DNA of 64,000 bases from Orobanche coerulescens (Eukaryota > Streptophyta > Magnoliopsida > Lamiales > Orobanchaceae). This document shows positions 11,848 through 23,085 of the stretch, piece by piece. Where the stretch lies: the NCBI GenBank assembly GCA_033398695.1, contig CM065806.1, positions 36,171,001-36,235,000 of the forward strand, written 5' to 3'. Each line of letters begins with the position of its first letter. The stretch's first letter is position 1. Position numbers and translations under genes: made by a program. The notes below the pieces were generated by a model. It was not told where the DNA came from, searched no databases, and was given only the letters and a program-made list of their open reading frames with translations.

Positions 11848-11899
11848 TCGAAGAGAAACAGTTTACGGCTCAATGCATCGGCTACTACATTTGCTTTCC

Positions 11900-13150
11900 C
11901 GGATGATAGAGAATCTCTAAGTCGTAATCCTTGATCAATTCCACCACCTTCTCTCGCCTCATGTTTAATTCCTTCGATCGAAAATGTATTTGAGGCTCTT
12001 ATGATCCGTAAAGATCGACAATGAGTGCCGATGATAATGTCGCCAAATTTTCAAAGCGAAAACCACGTGCTAGCTCCGGATCATGAGTCGGATAATTAAC
12101 TTCAGACGGTTTCAACCGCCGAGAAGCATAAGCAATCACTTTATCCTTCGCATCAACACACAACCCAAACCCCGATTTGAAGCGCCAGTATACCATGAAT
12201 CCATCGGTTCCTGCAGCGGCGCTAATATAGGTCTTGTCGTCCTCTCTTTTAAGTTCACAAAACCACTGGCATTTCTCATTCCACGTGAACTTTTGAGTTT
12301 TCTGTAACAGCTGAGTGAGCGGACGAGCAATTTTGGAAAATCCCTCTACAAAGCGGCGATAATATCCCGCTAGTCCTAAGAAGCTTCGGACTTCCTTCAC
12401 GTTCTTAGGAGCTTCCCATTCCAAGATTGCTTCGACTTTCTTCGGGTCCACCTGAACTCCATCGGCGGATATCACATGCCCAAGGAAGGTTACTTCCTTA
12501 AGCGAACTCGCATTTAGCAAATTTTGCATATAGTTGTTCCTTTCTCAAGATGCTCAAAACCACACGTAAATGATCAGCATGCTCCTCTGCGTCCCTCGAA
12601 TATATCAAAATGTCGTCAATGAAAACGACCACAAATTTATCCAAGTATTCCAAGAATACCCGATTCATCAATTGCATGAATACCGCAGAGCATTGGTAAG
12701 TCGAATGGCATCACCACAAATTCATAATGCCTGCAGGATCCGAAGCGATTTCGGTATGTCCGATTCCTTAATTCTCAATTGGTGGTATCCGATCGCAAGT
12801 CAATCTTCGAGAATACCTCGCCCCTTGCAGCTTGATCAAACAAGTCGTCGATCCGAGGTATAGGATACTTATTCTTGATCGTCATCTTGTTAAGCTCCCC
12901 GTAATCAATACACGATCGGAGGGATCCGTCTTTCTTAGGACAAAGAGAACAGGCGCTCCCCAAGGGGAAACGCTCGGTTGAATATAGCCCTTACGTAACA
13001 ATTCCTCCGATTGCTTCTTGAGTTCATACATCTCGGTTGGCGCCATGCGGTATGGTGCCACGGAAATAGGGGTTGCTCCAGGGCTCTAATTCGATGGTGA
13101 ATTCCACTTCTCTTTGCGGGGTAACCGGGTAGCTCGTCAGAAATACATCG
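11900..13150 (-). pseudogene. pol: reverse transcriptase and RNase H region (element B pol)
   Basis: Signs of reverse transcriptase, in minus-strand order, are [34 protein letters not shown] and the active site FIDDILIYS near 12600-12640. Then come the thumb/connection motif [10 protein letters not shown]...[10 protein letters not shown] and [19 protein letters not shown]. RNase H follows, with [24 protein letters not shown]. The frame changes several times (for example near 12530, 12770 and 12950) through small indels, so no continuous product is possible from the sequence as given. Confidence 0.85.
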
Positions 13151-13409
13151 AGAACTCATTCACAATCGAAATAGACGAGAGCTCTATCCCTTCCTCTTTC
13201 CTCATGGCATAGCACCAAATTCCGTGACATCCACCTGGTAATTTCACGGACTTTCATTGCCTTGATCAATTTCCCGAGCTTCCTGGTCTCCATCCTCGGA
13301 ATAAGTGTTCGATCCGTCATCGCAATGATGGAAATGACTCTCTCTCGATAATTCAACACACTCCATAACGGTTGAGCCAATCATCTCCGAGAATTAAATC
13401 GTCACCGCA

Positions 13410-13960
13410 TATGTCAACTACAATAAGATTCGATGGCCAATCTCTCCCTTCTATAGATCTGGGAAATCCCTAGCTTCGGTGTTCCCACAATTTTCTCTCC
13501 GCTCGGTAATCCCACAACATAAGGTTCACAATTATACAAGCACGAGATGTTCAAACGATTAACACGGTTCAAAGATATAAAAGAATGCGTAGCTCCCGAA
13601 TCGAACAAGACACTAATCTGGTTGCAAAAGGATCTCGAATCGCACGATGCAGCAGGTGTTCAGCCGTCGAGATCTCCTCATTTCGACAGCGCGGAGGAAC
13701 GGACCCAAAGGCCTGGATGTCTCTCTCTTCCTGGGCGTTACTGGCTGAAATCCACTCTGCGTGTCCGGTTCACACTTATCTCCTTAGGAACCGGTCTTTG
13801 GAGTGCGGGTGCCAACAGATCTAGTAGCGGCTCCACAGAAGGCCGCACGGTGCCCTTCTTGCCCACAATCGTAACAAGTCACGAGAAGATGCGGGGCAAT
13901 CTCGCCGAATATGCCTGCTCGACCACAATTGTAGCATTTCCTTGATGCGTCCGAAATCAG
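13410..13960 (-). pseudogene. nucleocapsid zinc knuckles and aspartic protease (element B)
   Basis: Near 13860-13945 the minus strand encodes CYNCGRAG and then a CCHC knuckle, CYDCGQEGHRAAFC, which binds nucleic acid in the gag product. The protease follows at 13414-13608, with active-site block FDSGATHSFI and the downstream SCEPYVVGLPSG-like segment, where an Asn stands for Ser. Both are recognisable, but they lie in different frames and are separated by stops. Confidence 0.8.
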
Positions 13961-13969
13961 CTGATGCTG

Positions 13970-14876
13970 TCCGAACTTCTTTCCGCCTTTAGAAGGATGT
14001 GGAGGTTTCTAGCCGAATAAAGGAAGACCGGCCCTTGCGGCCCCACCACTCTTGTTTTCGCAAAGCCGCGGTCACCTTCGCTTTGCCTCTACCGATTTCT
14101 CCACCGTCGCCTCTTTCATGTCGTAGGCCGCTTTGTCTTGGTACTGCCGCAACGTAGTACACTCGAATCCGGACATGTCTTTGAATCTCCGCTTCATCCG
14201 CATATCAAAATGAAAAATCTTTTACGCCTCCGTTCGACCAAGTGTCGCACACAAGTCACCGATGATTAAAAGTTTTAATTACATCATCACTGAGATGCCT
14301 CCGAACTCTGTGGTGAGAAAAACTCTCGGATCTTCGCCTCTCTAACCGGACGAGGACAATACTGTGCTTCCATCATTTGTTTGAATTCCGTCCAATCCGC
14401 ATTATGGTTCTCGGGTCGAATAGCCTCCCACCACTCAAAGGCCTCCCCAGTCAGAAAATACTGGGCAATGGGAACCTTCCGGTCCTCGGGAAAGTTAAGA
14501 CCCGCGAATATCTTCTCCAAATCCTTGAGCCAGTGATCCCAAGTAAGTGCCTCAGCAGATCCGTCAAATTTTGGCGGGTGCAATTTAACCACCTCAGCAA
14601 GCCATCTGTCTCCCCGGTTATCCTCATGGTGCTTCTGTCCCATCGCTGTCTGCATGCGATCAACGACCTGGGCGAACTGGTTTATCTGCGCCACCACCTG
14701 TTGAAGCACTCCCGGCATGTTCGGATTTGAGTCATCATTCGCCGATCCTTGCCGCCTCCGTAATGGGAATCGGTTCGACTAGCCGATATTTCTGGGGTAG
14801 TTGCGGAATCCTCATGTCTCATGTTACCACGTCCGCGTCCACGACCGCGTCCGCGTCCACGACCTCCTCTCAACAT
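13970..14876 (-). pseudogene. gag: gag polyprotein (element B)
   Basis: The probable start is the Met at 14876 (MLRGGRGRGRG), as in element A. The frame shifts near 14720. The gag core then runs through 14287-14718: VVAQINQFAQVVDRMQ, NRGDRWLAEV, PPKFDGS, WDHWLKDLEKIF, EWWEAIRPEN and AQYCPRPVREAKIREFF. From 14286 down to 13970 the frame is degraded by indels before the zinc knuckles. Gag forms the particle in which reverse transcription takes place. Confidence 0.85.
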
Positions 14877-15103
14877 ACTGTAAACGAAATTTCTCAATAT
14901 ACAGAACAAAATTTTCGAAATAAAGTCCGTCAATACTCACAAAACAGTAATTAAGTAAAACGGTAGTATAAGAGAGTAAGAGACTTACAACCACGGTCCA
15001 CATGACGACTTTGGCTGAACAGTAATGTTACAAACGACCCGTAAATCAAATAACGTAAACAGACCCAAATAAAACCCGACTGCCAAGATATCCATAAATC
15101 TTA

Positions 15104-15115
15104 GCTCCGATACCA
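15104..15115 (-). other. Primer binding site of element B
   Basis: The minus strand reads TGGTATCGGAGC five bases after the 5' LTR end. It is identical to the site of element A and one base off the usual tRNA-Met primer site. Confidence 0.8.
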
Positions 15116-15120
15116 TATTC

Positions 15121-17450
15121 TGTAACACCCCGAGATATTCGGAATAATTACAGCGCCGTAAACCCTTTAAATAAGGATTTACAAGGCTAATTAAAAAGGA
15201 GAGTGAATATAAGACGTCAACACTGCGAAAATTCGAGTTTATGAAAACGTACAACTGGTTCAACGGGTAATTAATACAACCATATCGAATTAATATCAAA
15301 GGACACACGTACTCGAGTACGAAACCAAACCAAGACAACAAATCTCCAATAACAATAAACATCATGAACCCCTTCGCCGTCACGCTTGCATCGCGGTCTG
15401 TTTCCCTGCTCCTTGGCTACCTGAACATCAAAACAAATGTCCACCCCCGAAGGGGTTAGCAAAACAATGCTAGTACAAGTATCGTATTTAAACAATTCGA
15501 ATATGCATCAACAATACACAACAAGACATATCACACGGGCTTCCGCTACCAGAACCCGACAATACGAATCTACAAGATTCCATTACACAGCATGGGTATT
15601 CCAATGATCCAGCGCCTCAAGATAGATCCCAAGATGATCCGTCGGACCAACACGAGGTGGAAATAAATAACCCGTCCAATGATCCAGCGCCCTCACTTAG
15701 ATCCCAAGATGATCCGTCGGACCAACACGAGGTGGACATCCGATCCAGCGCCCTCAGCATAGATCGTACAACGTATACAAACACAACTCATGCATACACA
15801 TATGCCAAATCATTATGTTCATCAACATGAACATATAAACAATATACAACGAATATCATGACAAATCAACGAAGTAAATATCATGTTCAACAACATGCAT
15901 AATCATACGTATACTCCAAAATACCGATATTAACATATCACGATACTTGCCTCGAAGATGGCAAGAATGATATACTTCAATGCTCTTGGCGCTTTCGAAG
16001 GCCGCCCCCTCCGATCAACGTAACAAGCTCGAACCTTAACAAAAGGAACGATATACAAATCATCTCGAGTCGAACAATGGTTAACAATTCGACCTACGGC
16101 CGAAAAGCTCAAACTAAACAAGTGCTGGATTGCTTAGCGCGCGCTACGTACTATACGTAACGCGGCGCTAAGCCGAATCGTTAGCGACGCTATCGTATAA
16201 GACTAGCGCGGCGCTAGCCACAACCGGTCGACTGGTGCCTCATAACGTACGCTACGACGTTACGTGCGAAAATCGAACCTCGATAGCGCACGTTAACTCA
16301 CACATGTTAGCGTGCGCTAATCTTGCATGTGAGAATACTACGAACCGAAAAGCGGGTTGAATGATGAAGAACTCATGAACCCTATGGTGATATTACAAGT
16401 TATCCTCGGGCATATCATGCTAATAAGGTTTACGGAAGATTTATGATTAAGAAATACCAATATACGGATAGTTATCTCGATAACACAATTCCTCTACGAT
16501 CTTCAAGAAATAATCTAAGTTCCATCGTCTTATGTTCCAAAACAAATGATTCCAACGAATACAACGTATCAATCGGGTAATATCCGATTACTTGATCATA
16601 AATCGATTTAAACATGCTTAGAGTCCTTATAATAAGATGTTTCAAAGGTTCATTCGACATCTAGTACCGATCGTCAAAAGTATCCTTCTAACATGTGATG
16701 ACCGATAAAAGCGAGATACTAGCTATCCAAACATGATTCAAACTTCCTCATGAACATTACTAATCATTGGTGAAGAATCACCTACCTCAAAGTAGTGAAG
16801 AACACGGATGAAAATGAAGCAATCCAACACCCAAGGCTTGAACACCAATCTCCAATGATATAAGATCTTCAATCTCGAACTAGGAGGTTGATATGGAGTG
16901 TTTAAGACGAATGGAGTTATGTTACAAGTGCAAGAGTTCGGGTTATGGGGGAAGAAAGGACTGAATTCACGAATAGGATCTTTGTCATATTTATAATAAA
17001 TGGCTATTAGCGCGCTATACACTATCCGTAGCGTGCGCTAATGGCTCACGATCTAAGCGTACTCGGCACTTAGCGTGCGCTACGCATAGACCTCTAGCGT
17101 GCGCTAAGGCGTTGACTCGGCTTTTCCCGAAAGCCGTCCAGATACATTCGACAGGATCCGACAAGGGTCCCCCGGCCAGATCTCACCTACCGCGCGTCTC
17201 AATCAATTTGACCACGCGTAGCGTGCGCTAATTACACTCGGTAGCGTACGCTATGAAACCATGTTAGCGTACGCTACCCGTAGCTTGTAAGGCGCTACAT
17301 GCACAGAATTTCAACCATTAAAATTACATACACGAAATTATATGCTCGATGGCATCGGATTATGAAATACGGAGAATAGTACTCATACAAAAGTACAATC
17401 ATTACAATATCACAAGTTCCAATTACATAACAGAAATCTCGGGTATTACA
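15121..17450 (-). repeat. 5' LTR of element B
   Basis: It is nearly identical to 7941-10271 and has the same ends. Differences are mostly one- to four-base indels clustered in CpG-rich stretches (for example 15370-15420 and 16150-16270). Hairpins at 15441-15474 keep the fuller CCCCCGAAGGGG form, and TATAAATA lies at 16995-16988. Confidence 0.93.
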
Positions 17451-18484
17451 AGTGCGAGGACGTCTCTATGGATTTTGTCATGAATTTACCGAGGACGAAG
17501 ATGGGAATGAACATGGTATGGGTGATCGTGGATCGACTAACTAAGTCAGCACATTTTCTGGGCATCAAGGACACTTCGGGTCCAGAAAAATTGGCTCGTA
17601 TATTTATTGCGCAAATCGTGAGGCTTCATGGTACGCCGAAAACTATTATTTCGAATAGGGATGGCCGGTTTGTATCGCATTTCTGGCAGGCAGTACATAA
17701 GGCATTGAGAGCACGTTTGTGTTTGAGCACTTCTTTCCACCCTCAGACTGATGGACAATCCGAGCGTACCATTTAGATGTTCGAGGATATGGTACGTACG
17801 TGTGCGTTAGATTGGAGTAGCGACTGGGAGGAACACTTGGCTTTGATCGAGTTCACTTACAATAATAGATGGCATGCGTCGATTAAAATGGCACCGTATG
17901 AGGTGCTTTACGGTCGACGCTGTAGATCATCGATATGATGGAATGAGCCATCCGATTTTGTTGGCACTGAGCCAGATATTGTGCTGGAGACACAAAGAAA
18001 TTCGAGTTGATTCGAGAAAGATGGTTGGCTACCCAGAGTTGACAAAAGTCCTATGCGGATTTTAGGCGTCGACCCTTAGAGTTCGAGGTAGGAGATCATG
18101 TTTTGTTGAGGGTATCTCCGTCAAAGAGAGTTTTCCGTTTTGGGAAAAAAGGGAAACTCAGTCCAAGATATATTGGACCTTTTGAGATATTAGAAAGAGT
18201 TGGCGAGTTGGCTTACTGTTTGGTGTTACCCCGTCCTTGAGCCACGTTCATAGCGTATTCACGTTTCCCAGTTGAGGAAGTACGTTTCGGACCCTAGTCA
18301 CATTATCGATTTTGGCGAAGTTGAAACCGAGAAGGATGTCACGTTTGAGGAGAGGCCAGTGAGGATTTTGGAACGTCGGGATAAACAGCTACGGCACAAA
18401 CCCATCCCTTTGGTTAAGGTGAAATGGCCGAGACATGGAGTGGAGAAAGCGACATGGGAATTGGAGGAGAATATGCGTGCGTGA
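17451..18484 (+). pseudogene. pol: integrase core and chromodomain (element C)
   Basis: Visible blocks are SMDFVMNLPRTKMGMNMVW with the first catalytic Asp, IISNRDGRFVSHFW (Asn stands in an otherwise conserved SDRD block), TDGQSERTI with the catalytic Glu, and FTYNNRWHASIKMAPYE. The GPY/F-like region IGPFEILERVGELAY follows, then the chromodomain RDKQLRHKPIPLVKVKWPRHG...TWELEE. Stops at 17774-17776, near 17936 and elsewhere, plus frameshifts, make it non-coding today. Confidence 0.88.
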
Positions 18485-18575
18485 TGCCCCGAGCTTTTCG
18501 ATCCTTAAGTTTCGGGACAAAACTTCTTTTTAGAGGGGGAGAATGTAATATTCGTACGTTCTATTTTTTTTTTCA
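17451..18575 (+). mobile_element. Element C: Ty3/gypsy chromovirus, 3' end (host of A and B)
   Basis: The integrase of C resumes after B, then come a chromodomain, the usual GGGACAAAACTTCTTTTTAG region, a purine-rich tract (18532-18543) and an LTR start TGTAATATTCG at 18544. Only about 30 bp of that 3' LTR remain before hAT-derived sequence begins. The upstream part of C lies beyond A, outside the window. Confidence 0.85.
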
Positions 18576-18947
18576 GTTTCTATTTTTGGTACATGTCTAT
18601 AATGCTTGGGCTTCAAGATTTGAGGCGTCAATCGAGATCGTCGTTCATCTGGAATGTATCCTACTACACTGAAGGCTTGTTCAACAGAAACTGTTGAGGC
18701 GGGATGGCTAGTATTTTCTTCGCAATCGTGGCAACTACATGAAAGATTGTAGACCTTTTTGCCCACCACTTAAGAAGATTGTTATTACCATCCGATCCAC
18801 ATTCTAAAGCTCCCAATTCACAAGTAGTTAAATAATTTTCAAGTTCTTGATAAGCATTACATTGGTACCTTGTTCATTTTCGGGATAAATCTTCTTGATA
18901 GGCATTCCATTCACTAAAATCCGGAATAGCAAAACTAAAAGAAGATA

Positions 18948-18979
<32 letters not shown>

Positions 18980-19380
18980 TTAGAAGGAATGTGAACAAGA
19001 GAAGAAGAACCTATACCAAGATCAAGACTACCACTATAACTACAAGCAGATTCGCGATAAAGAGTAGATAATAAACTTTTTGCATTTTGAACTAAATCGC
19101 GAGGATTTGGAGGAATAAAATTAGCAATATGATTAGGAAATAAAGCATTACAGAAAAGTATAAGTAATTTTAGCAAGCATTCCTCTCTAACGTGAGAATC
19201 TAAAAGTTTAGCAACTAAAAAACCCAGAGGAATGTAGGCGAAATATTTAATCCATTTGTCTCTCATTTCTTTTATACAATTAAATAAATTGGGAACTTTA
19301 ATTAAAGATTTGAATACAAGTATAATTTTAACACAATGTTCAACAACAAGTGTAGAAGTGGAATAATAAATCCCGGACAA
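18575..19380 (-). pseudogene. hAT-family transposase, C-terminal remnant
   Basis: The minus strand encodes the second half of a plant hAT transposase: SGIYYSTSTLVVEHCVKI, MRDKWIKYFAYIPLGFLVAK, LLILFCNALFP and SLLSTLYRESACSYSGSLDLG. A poly-Ser stretch encoded by an ACT microsatellite (18949-18979) and FAIPDFSEWNAYQE come next. After a stop and frame change, the C-terminal dimerisation domain follows with LLKWW and HPASTVSVEQAFSVVG...DERRSRLTPQIL. The N-terminal BED finger and the first catalytic residues are missing, and no terminal inverted repeats were found. It abuts the truncated LTR of element C. Confidence 0.8.
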
Positions 19381-19866
19381 AATTATGATCTATGTTGTAG
19401 ATGTATGCTTGATATCGCAAACATGCAACTAAACATTAGCGTGTAATAATATGCAACAACAATCATCCAACACTATTCAGTGGACTTACTATATTATAAT
19501 TAAAATATATTTAAACATTTTAATTTATATACATCTTTTAGATTATCTAATTTTTTTAGCTATTTTGATAGATCTAATTATAAAGGTGTATTTTAATTTA
19601 GTGAATTTAATAAAAATATATCAATTCAAACATCTCTCAGATCTATTAATATTTAAATTTATTTTCACGAGTTTAAGGAATTATTATAACAAATCTAACA
19701 AAAACATGTAAATTCAAATATAAATAATTTATCTGGACATAATTTAACAGATAAAAATTAAAATAAAAAACAAAAAAATAAAATAAATATTAAGAATACT
19801 CGTGTATCGTACATGTTTGAAATTACTAATATATAACATTATACGATTCATCATTCGGGTTGGCAG
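19381..19866. other. AT-rich spacer between the hAT remnant and element D1
   Basis: No gene is visible. The first ~90 bp (19384-19473) are closely similar to 28714-28804 on the far side of D1 and partly to 28618-28673. The remainder is extremely AT-rich and its only open frame is low-complexity. The last five bases, GGCAG, are the TSD of D1. Confidence 0.7.
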
Positions 19867-20205
19867 TGTAACACCCCCAATCCACTCAGGGATATTACAC
19901 GCCGTAGACCCTCTCCTCGAGGATCTACCAGGCTGGTAACAATATTTAACATCTCGACAATGCCTTCAAGGCTACAATGACTCAGTAGACCGATTTGGTC
20001 TTTCCACAAATACATACAACTCATGCCCACGCAGGGGACAAAATACAACTACACTGCATAACGGGAACAATACAAAGAATGGAAAATAAAGTACAACCGA
20101 ACCAACACACGATGTACGGTTCTTCATGTGATTAGTATCGATCATCTTTCCTCATCCTTCGTGCCGACCCCGTGTTATGCTCCAAAACGAATGCAAACAG
20201 ACATC

Positions 20206-20252
20206 CACCCCCGAATACTCGGGGGTTAGCAAAACTCCACTGTTTTGCTAGT
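20206..20252 (-). other. Twin hairpin in LTR D (conserved module)
   Basis: Stem 1 pairs CCCCCGA (20208-20214) with TCGGGGG (20219-20225). Stem 2 pairs TAGCAAAAC (20227-20235) with GTTTTGCTA (20242-20250), a perfect 9-bp stem with a 6-base loop. The same pair occurs in the other D LTRs (25683-25727, 45892-45937 and 60329-60373). Shorter versions occur in A (5683-5711) and B (8267-8294 and 15443-15472). Confidence 0.7.
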
Positions 20253-22065
20253 GCAAATACAAAGTGCAAATACGAGCCATACAATTCACATTCCACGAAT
20301 AACAATAACCGAGGATCCTCAAAGATCCAAACGAAACGAAAAGTACTTCCCGAGGCAAGGGTTTGAGAAAACATTTCAAAAGCGAAATATAATAAATCAA
20401 TGGGAATAATTTATAAAGCGGTTTAGAATGCCATCGAGAGTTTTAATAGAAAACAATTTAGGATTATCAAATCCTACTTTTGAAAACCAAAGACAAAAGG
20501 GGTCACCGCCCCAAAGGTTTACTTTACGGAAAATGACATTAACCAAATCGTTGGGATTTTAGCCCCAAATCCGTAAAAGCGACTTTTATAAACCATTGGG
20601 ATTTTAGCCCCAAATCTCATCAACTCACGACACGAGAACGTCAACAAGGTTCGTCTTCCAACGTCAAAATCCACAAATAAATGATTTAAAACAAACAACA
20701 AAATACTCTAGAGCCATCCTAGCCAAGTAGGCCAAACGAACAACTTACCTCTTACACATTTAGTCAATGCATGCAAATGAAAACCGTTCAAAAGTACTCA
20801 TTTCCGGAAATGCCAATATCAAATCACATTTGCAAAAAAAATGCACCACAATTAACCGTCGATCCACACCTCCGTGGACCCCTACCGAGACCCCGTCGGA
20901 TCTAACCTGTAGTGGTTAAAAGCAAAGCTCGTCGATCCACACCTCCGTGGACCCCTACCGAGACCCCGTCGGATCTAACCCGTAGTGAGCATACACACAC
21001 ACACGTTACTCATGCAATACTAACATGCTAAGAATGTTAGTTCATTAAGAATACTCACTAGAGATGGCCATTAACTCGACACCATTATCAAACTCTTCAA
21101 AAATAAATAACAAGATTAAATACGGAATACACGATTCCATAACTTAAACAATAGGAGTACCATCATAAAATCCTTCAACGTTCAAAATAATCAAATCATA
21201 ATCAATTCTCAAAACACCGTTCACAAATCACACTCGTTTTGAAAGAAAGCCTTTAACGAGGCCAAATCAAATCCTTTGAAACTTCATTTCAAATAACCAA
21301 ACAAACGCATCAAGACGACCACCGATCATCATATCCATAAACGAGAAAAGTATGGGCAAGGTACTTGCCTCGAATAAGAACAACGCGAGAATCGACCAAG
21401 TAGGTTGGCCCGAACCGACTACGAACCCGCCGACTCCACCGAATGCCAACTCACGTTCATAAACTACGAAGGACAAATAATAACAATGAAATGAATTCCA
21501 TAACAGGACTCAAAGCCGTTGAATTCAAAGAACGAATGACGAAAGTTCACGATTTCCCCAAAACGGCCAAGAACACGATTCGCTCACAAACCCGAAAACG
21601 GAATTCCAAGTTGAAATATGGATATACAATCCATAGAATATGTTTAACAACATCATTTAACCATAATCGATCCATCGAAACGGATGAAAACGAGATCGGG
21701 ACAAATCCCCCAAAAAGTCAATTCAAGGAAATCAAGAAATATACTTGAACGAAGAACAATGGATTAAATGATGTTAAACACAATAATACTATCAAGATTA
21801 ATCATGCCCATCATGAATTAATCAACAACACGGAACGAATCGGACGAAAATGCAAAAATCCCCAAATTCACGAAATTAGGGTTCTAAGGAAGATTACCTT
21901 GATTCGCTGGATCAAAGGTTGATAAAGGACGATCGATTGATGTTATGAACCCAAGGACTTCATGGATTTGTTGTTAAACAACATGGCTTCGTCGCCCATG
22001 AATCGCCACTCGCGGATGGAGAAGGAAGGAAATGAAAAACGAAGTGAAATGTGACTGCTCAGCCA

Positions 22066-22640
22066 TATTTATACCGGGCCAGCCTAGCGTGCGCTAGCCT
22101 TCCCGGACTAGCGTGCGCTATCGGCCGGTATCGGCCGAGTACCCTCGGCCAGGGCCCACAACACCCGGCATCACCGACCGAACCTGTCGACCCAACTCCC
22201 GCTAGCGTGCGCTACGGCCGGATGCCTGCGCGCGCTAGCCGACCTGTCCAGTAGCCACTGGACTGAACTGCCCGGCCAGGTAACGTACGCTAGCCGGCCG
22301 ACAGCGTGCGCTACGCCTGCCGACTAGCGCGCGCTACGCTCGGCGTAGCGTGCGCTACCTGCCGATCCTGACTGCGTAGCGCGCGCTACCTGCCGATCCT
22401 GACCGAGTCCAGAACCTCAGAAACCCCACTGCCCAGGCCCGATAGCGTACGCTAGGCCACCGGCGGCAAGGCGCTACACTGCCGGTTAGCGCGCAGCCTT
22501 TCCGGCCGTAGCATGCGCTACGCGGTTCTGCCCGCACCCGTCCGGCGGTGCCCACAATCGTCCGGCGATCCGCCACCGTCCGGCCGATCCCCGCCACCGC
22601 TGTGGCTCGGCGACCCGATTTCCAAAGCGTGCGGGCGAAC
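22066..22640 (-). promoter_or_regulatory. Putative U3 promoter of LTR D: TATA box with GC-rich palindrome array
   Basis: The minus strand has TATAAATA (22073-22066). Upstream lie about a dozen copies or near-copies of TAGCGYRCGCTA (22085, 22109, 22203 and on to about 22520) in a block far richer in G+C than the rest of the LTR. The corresponding blocks are 27549-28090, 56727-57240 and 62196-62710. In both D2 LTRs the TATA box reads GATAAATA. Function is inferred from position. Confidence 0.5.
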
Positions 22641-23085
22641 ACGACGAAAAGTTTGCGGAAAAAATAAACGACTCGAAATGAAAGCGTAATACCATAATTA
22701 GTCATACGTGACCAAGAAACGGGTCGAGACAACAATTACAGATACGGATACGTAACTTTCAAGAAATTACAAAATGGCCCAAAACGCCCTAAATCACGAT
22801 ACGTGATCGAATAACCAAACCGAAGTTCACAACACGTCCAACAAAGTTAAACGGACTTGCGGAAACTCAAACAACAGCTTCGGACGAGATTCGCAAGAAT
22901 CGAACTCAAGTGCGGAAAAGTCGCTAAAAGCAGAACTCAACGAAACGACACCGAAACGAACTCGGATGTCAAAAAGTGTAGAATTAATCATTCTCAGAAT
23001 GACGAAACGGTCATGAGCGAGTCGTCAAAACGGACTCCGACCGAAAAAAGAAATTTACCAAAAATCGAAAATTGCGGATATTACA

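Larger units (their letters stand above)
7941..17450 (-). mobile_element. Element B: full-length Ty3/gypsy chromovirus (Tekay/Del-like)
   Basis: Two near-identical LTRs (7941-10271 and 15121-17450) enclose gag, protease, reverse transcriptase, RNase H, integrase and chromodomain regions on the minus strand. A primer site lies beside the right LTR and a polypurine tract beside the left. The 5-bp TSD AGTGC is present at 7936-7940 and 17451-17455. The LTRs differ mainly by small indels, which suggests a fairly recent insertion, yet the coding part has several frameshifts. Confidence 0.93.
19867..23085 (-). repeat. 3' LTR of D1
   Basis: Plus-strand ends are TGTAACACCC and GGATATTACA. It holds the twin hairpin (20206-20252), two copies of a ~57-bp unit (20858-20914 and 20931-20987), and a TATA box followed by a GC-rich palindrome block (22066-22640). 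Open frames inside the GC-rich block follow the repeats and are not genes. Confidence 0.92.

Noticed and set aside
18544..18575. A complete 3' LTR for element C
   Set aside because: Only the LTR tip is present; from about 18575 the sequence encodes the end of a hAT transposase on the other strand.
19451..19711. 86-codon Ile/Leu/Asn-rich frame
   Set aside because: The DNA is extremely AT-rich and the translation is low-complexity; it was not treated as a gene or as a proven matrix attachment region.
22355..22735. 126-codon open frame in the GC-rich LTR block of D1 (with counterparts in the other D LTRs)
   Set aside because: It follows the GC-rich palindromes, changes between LTR copies through indels, and has no protein-like conservation.
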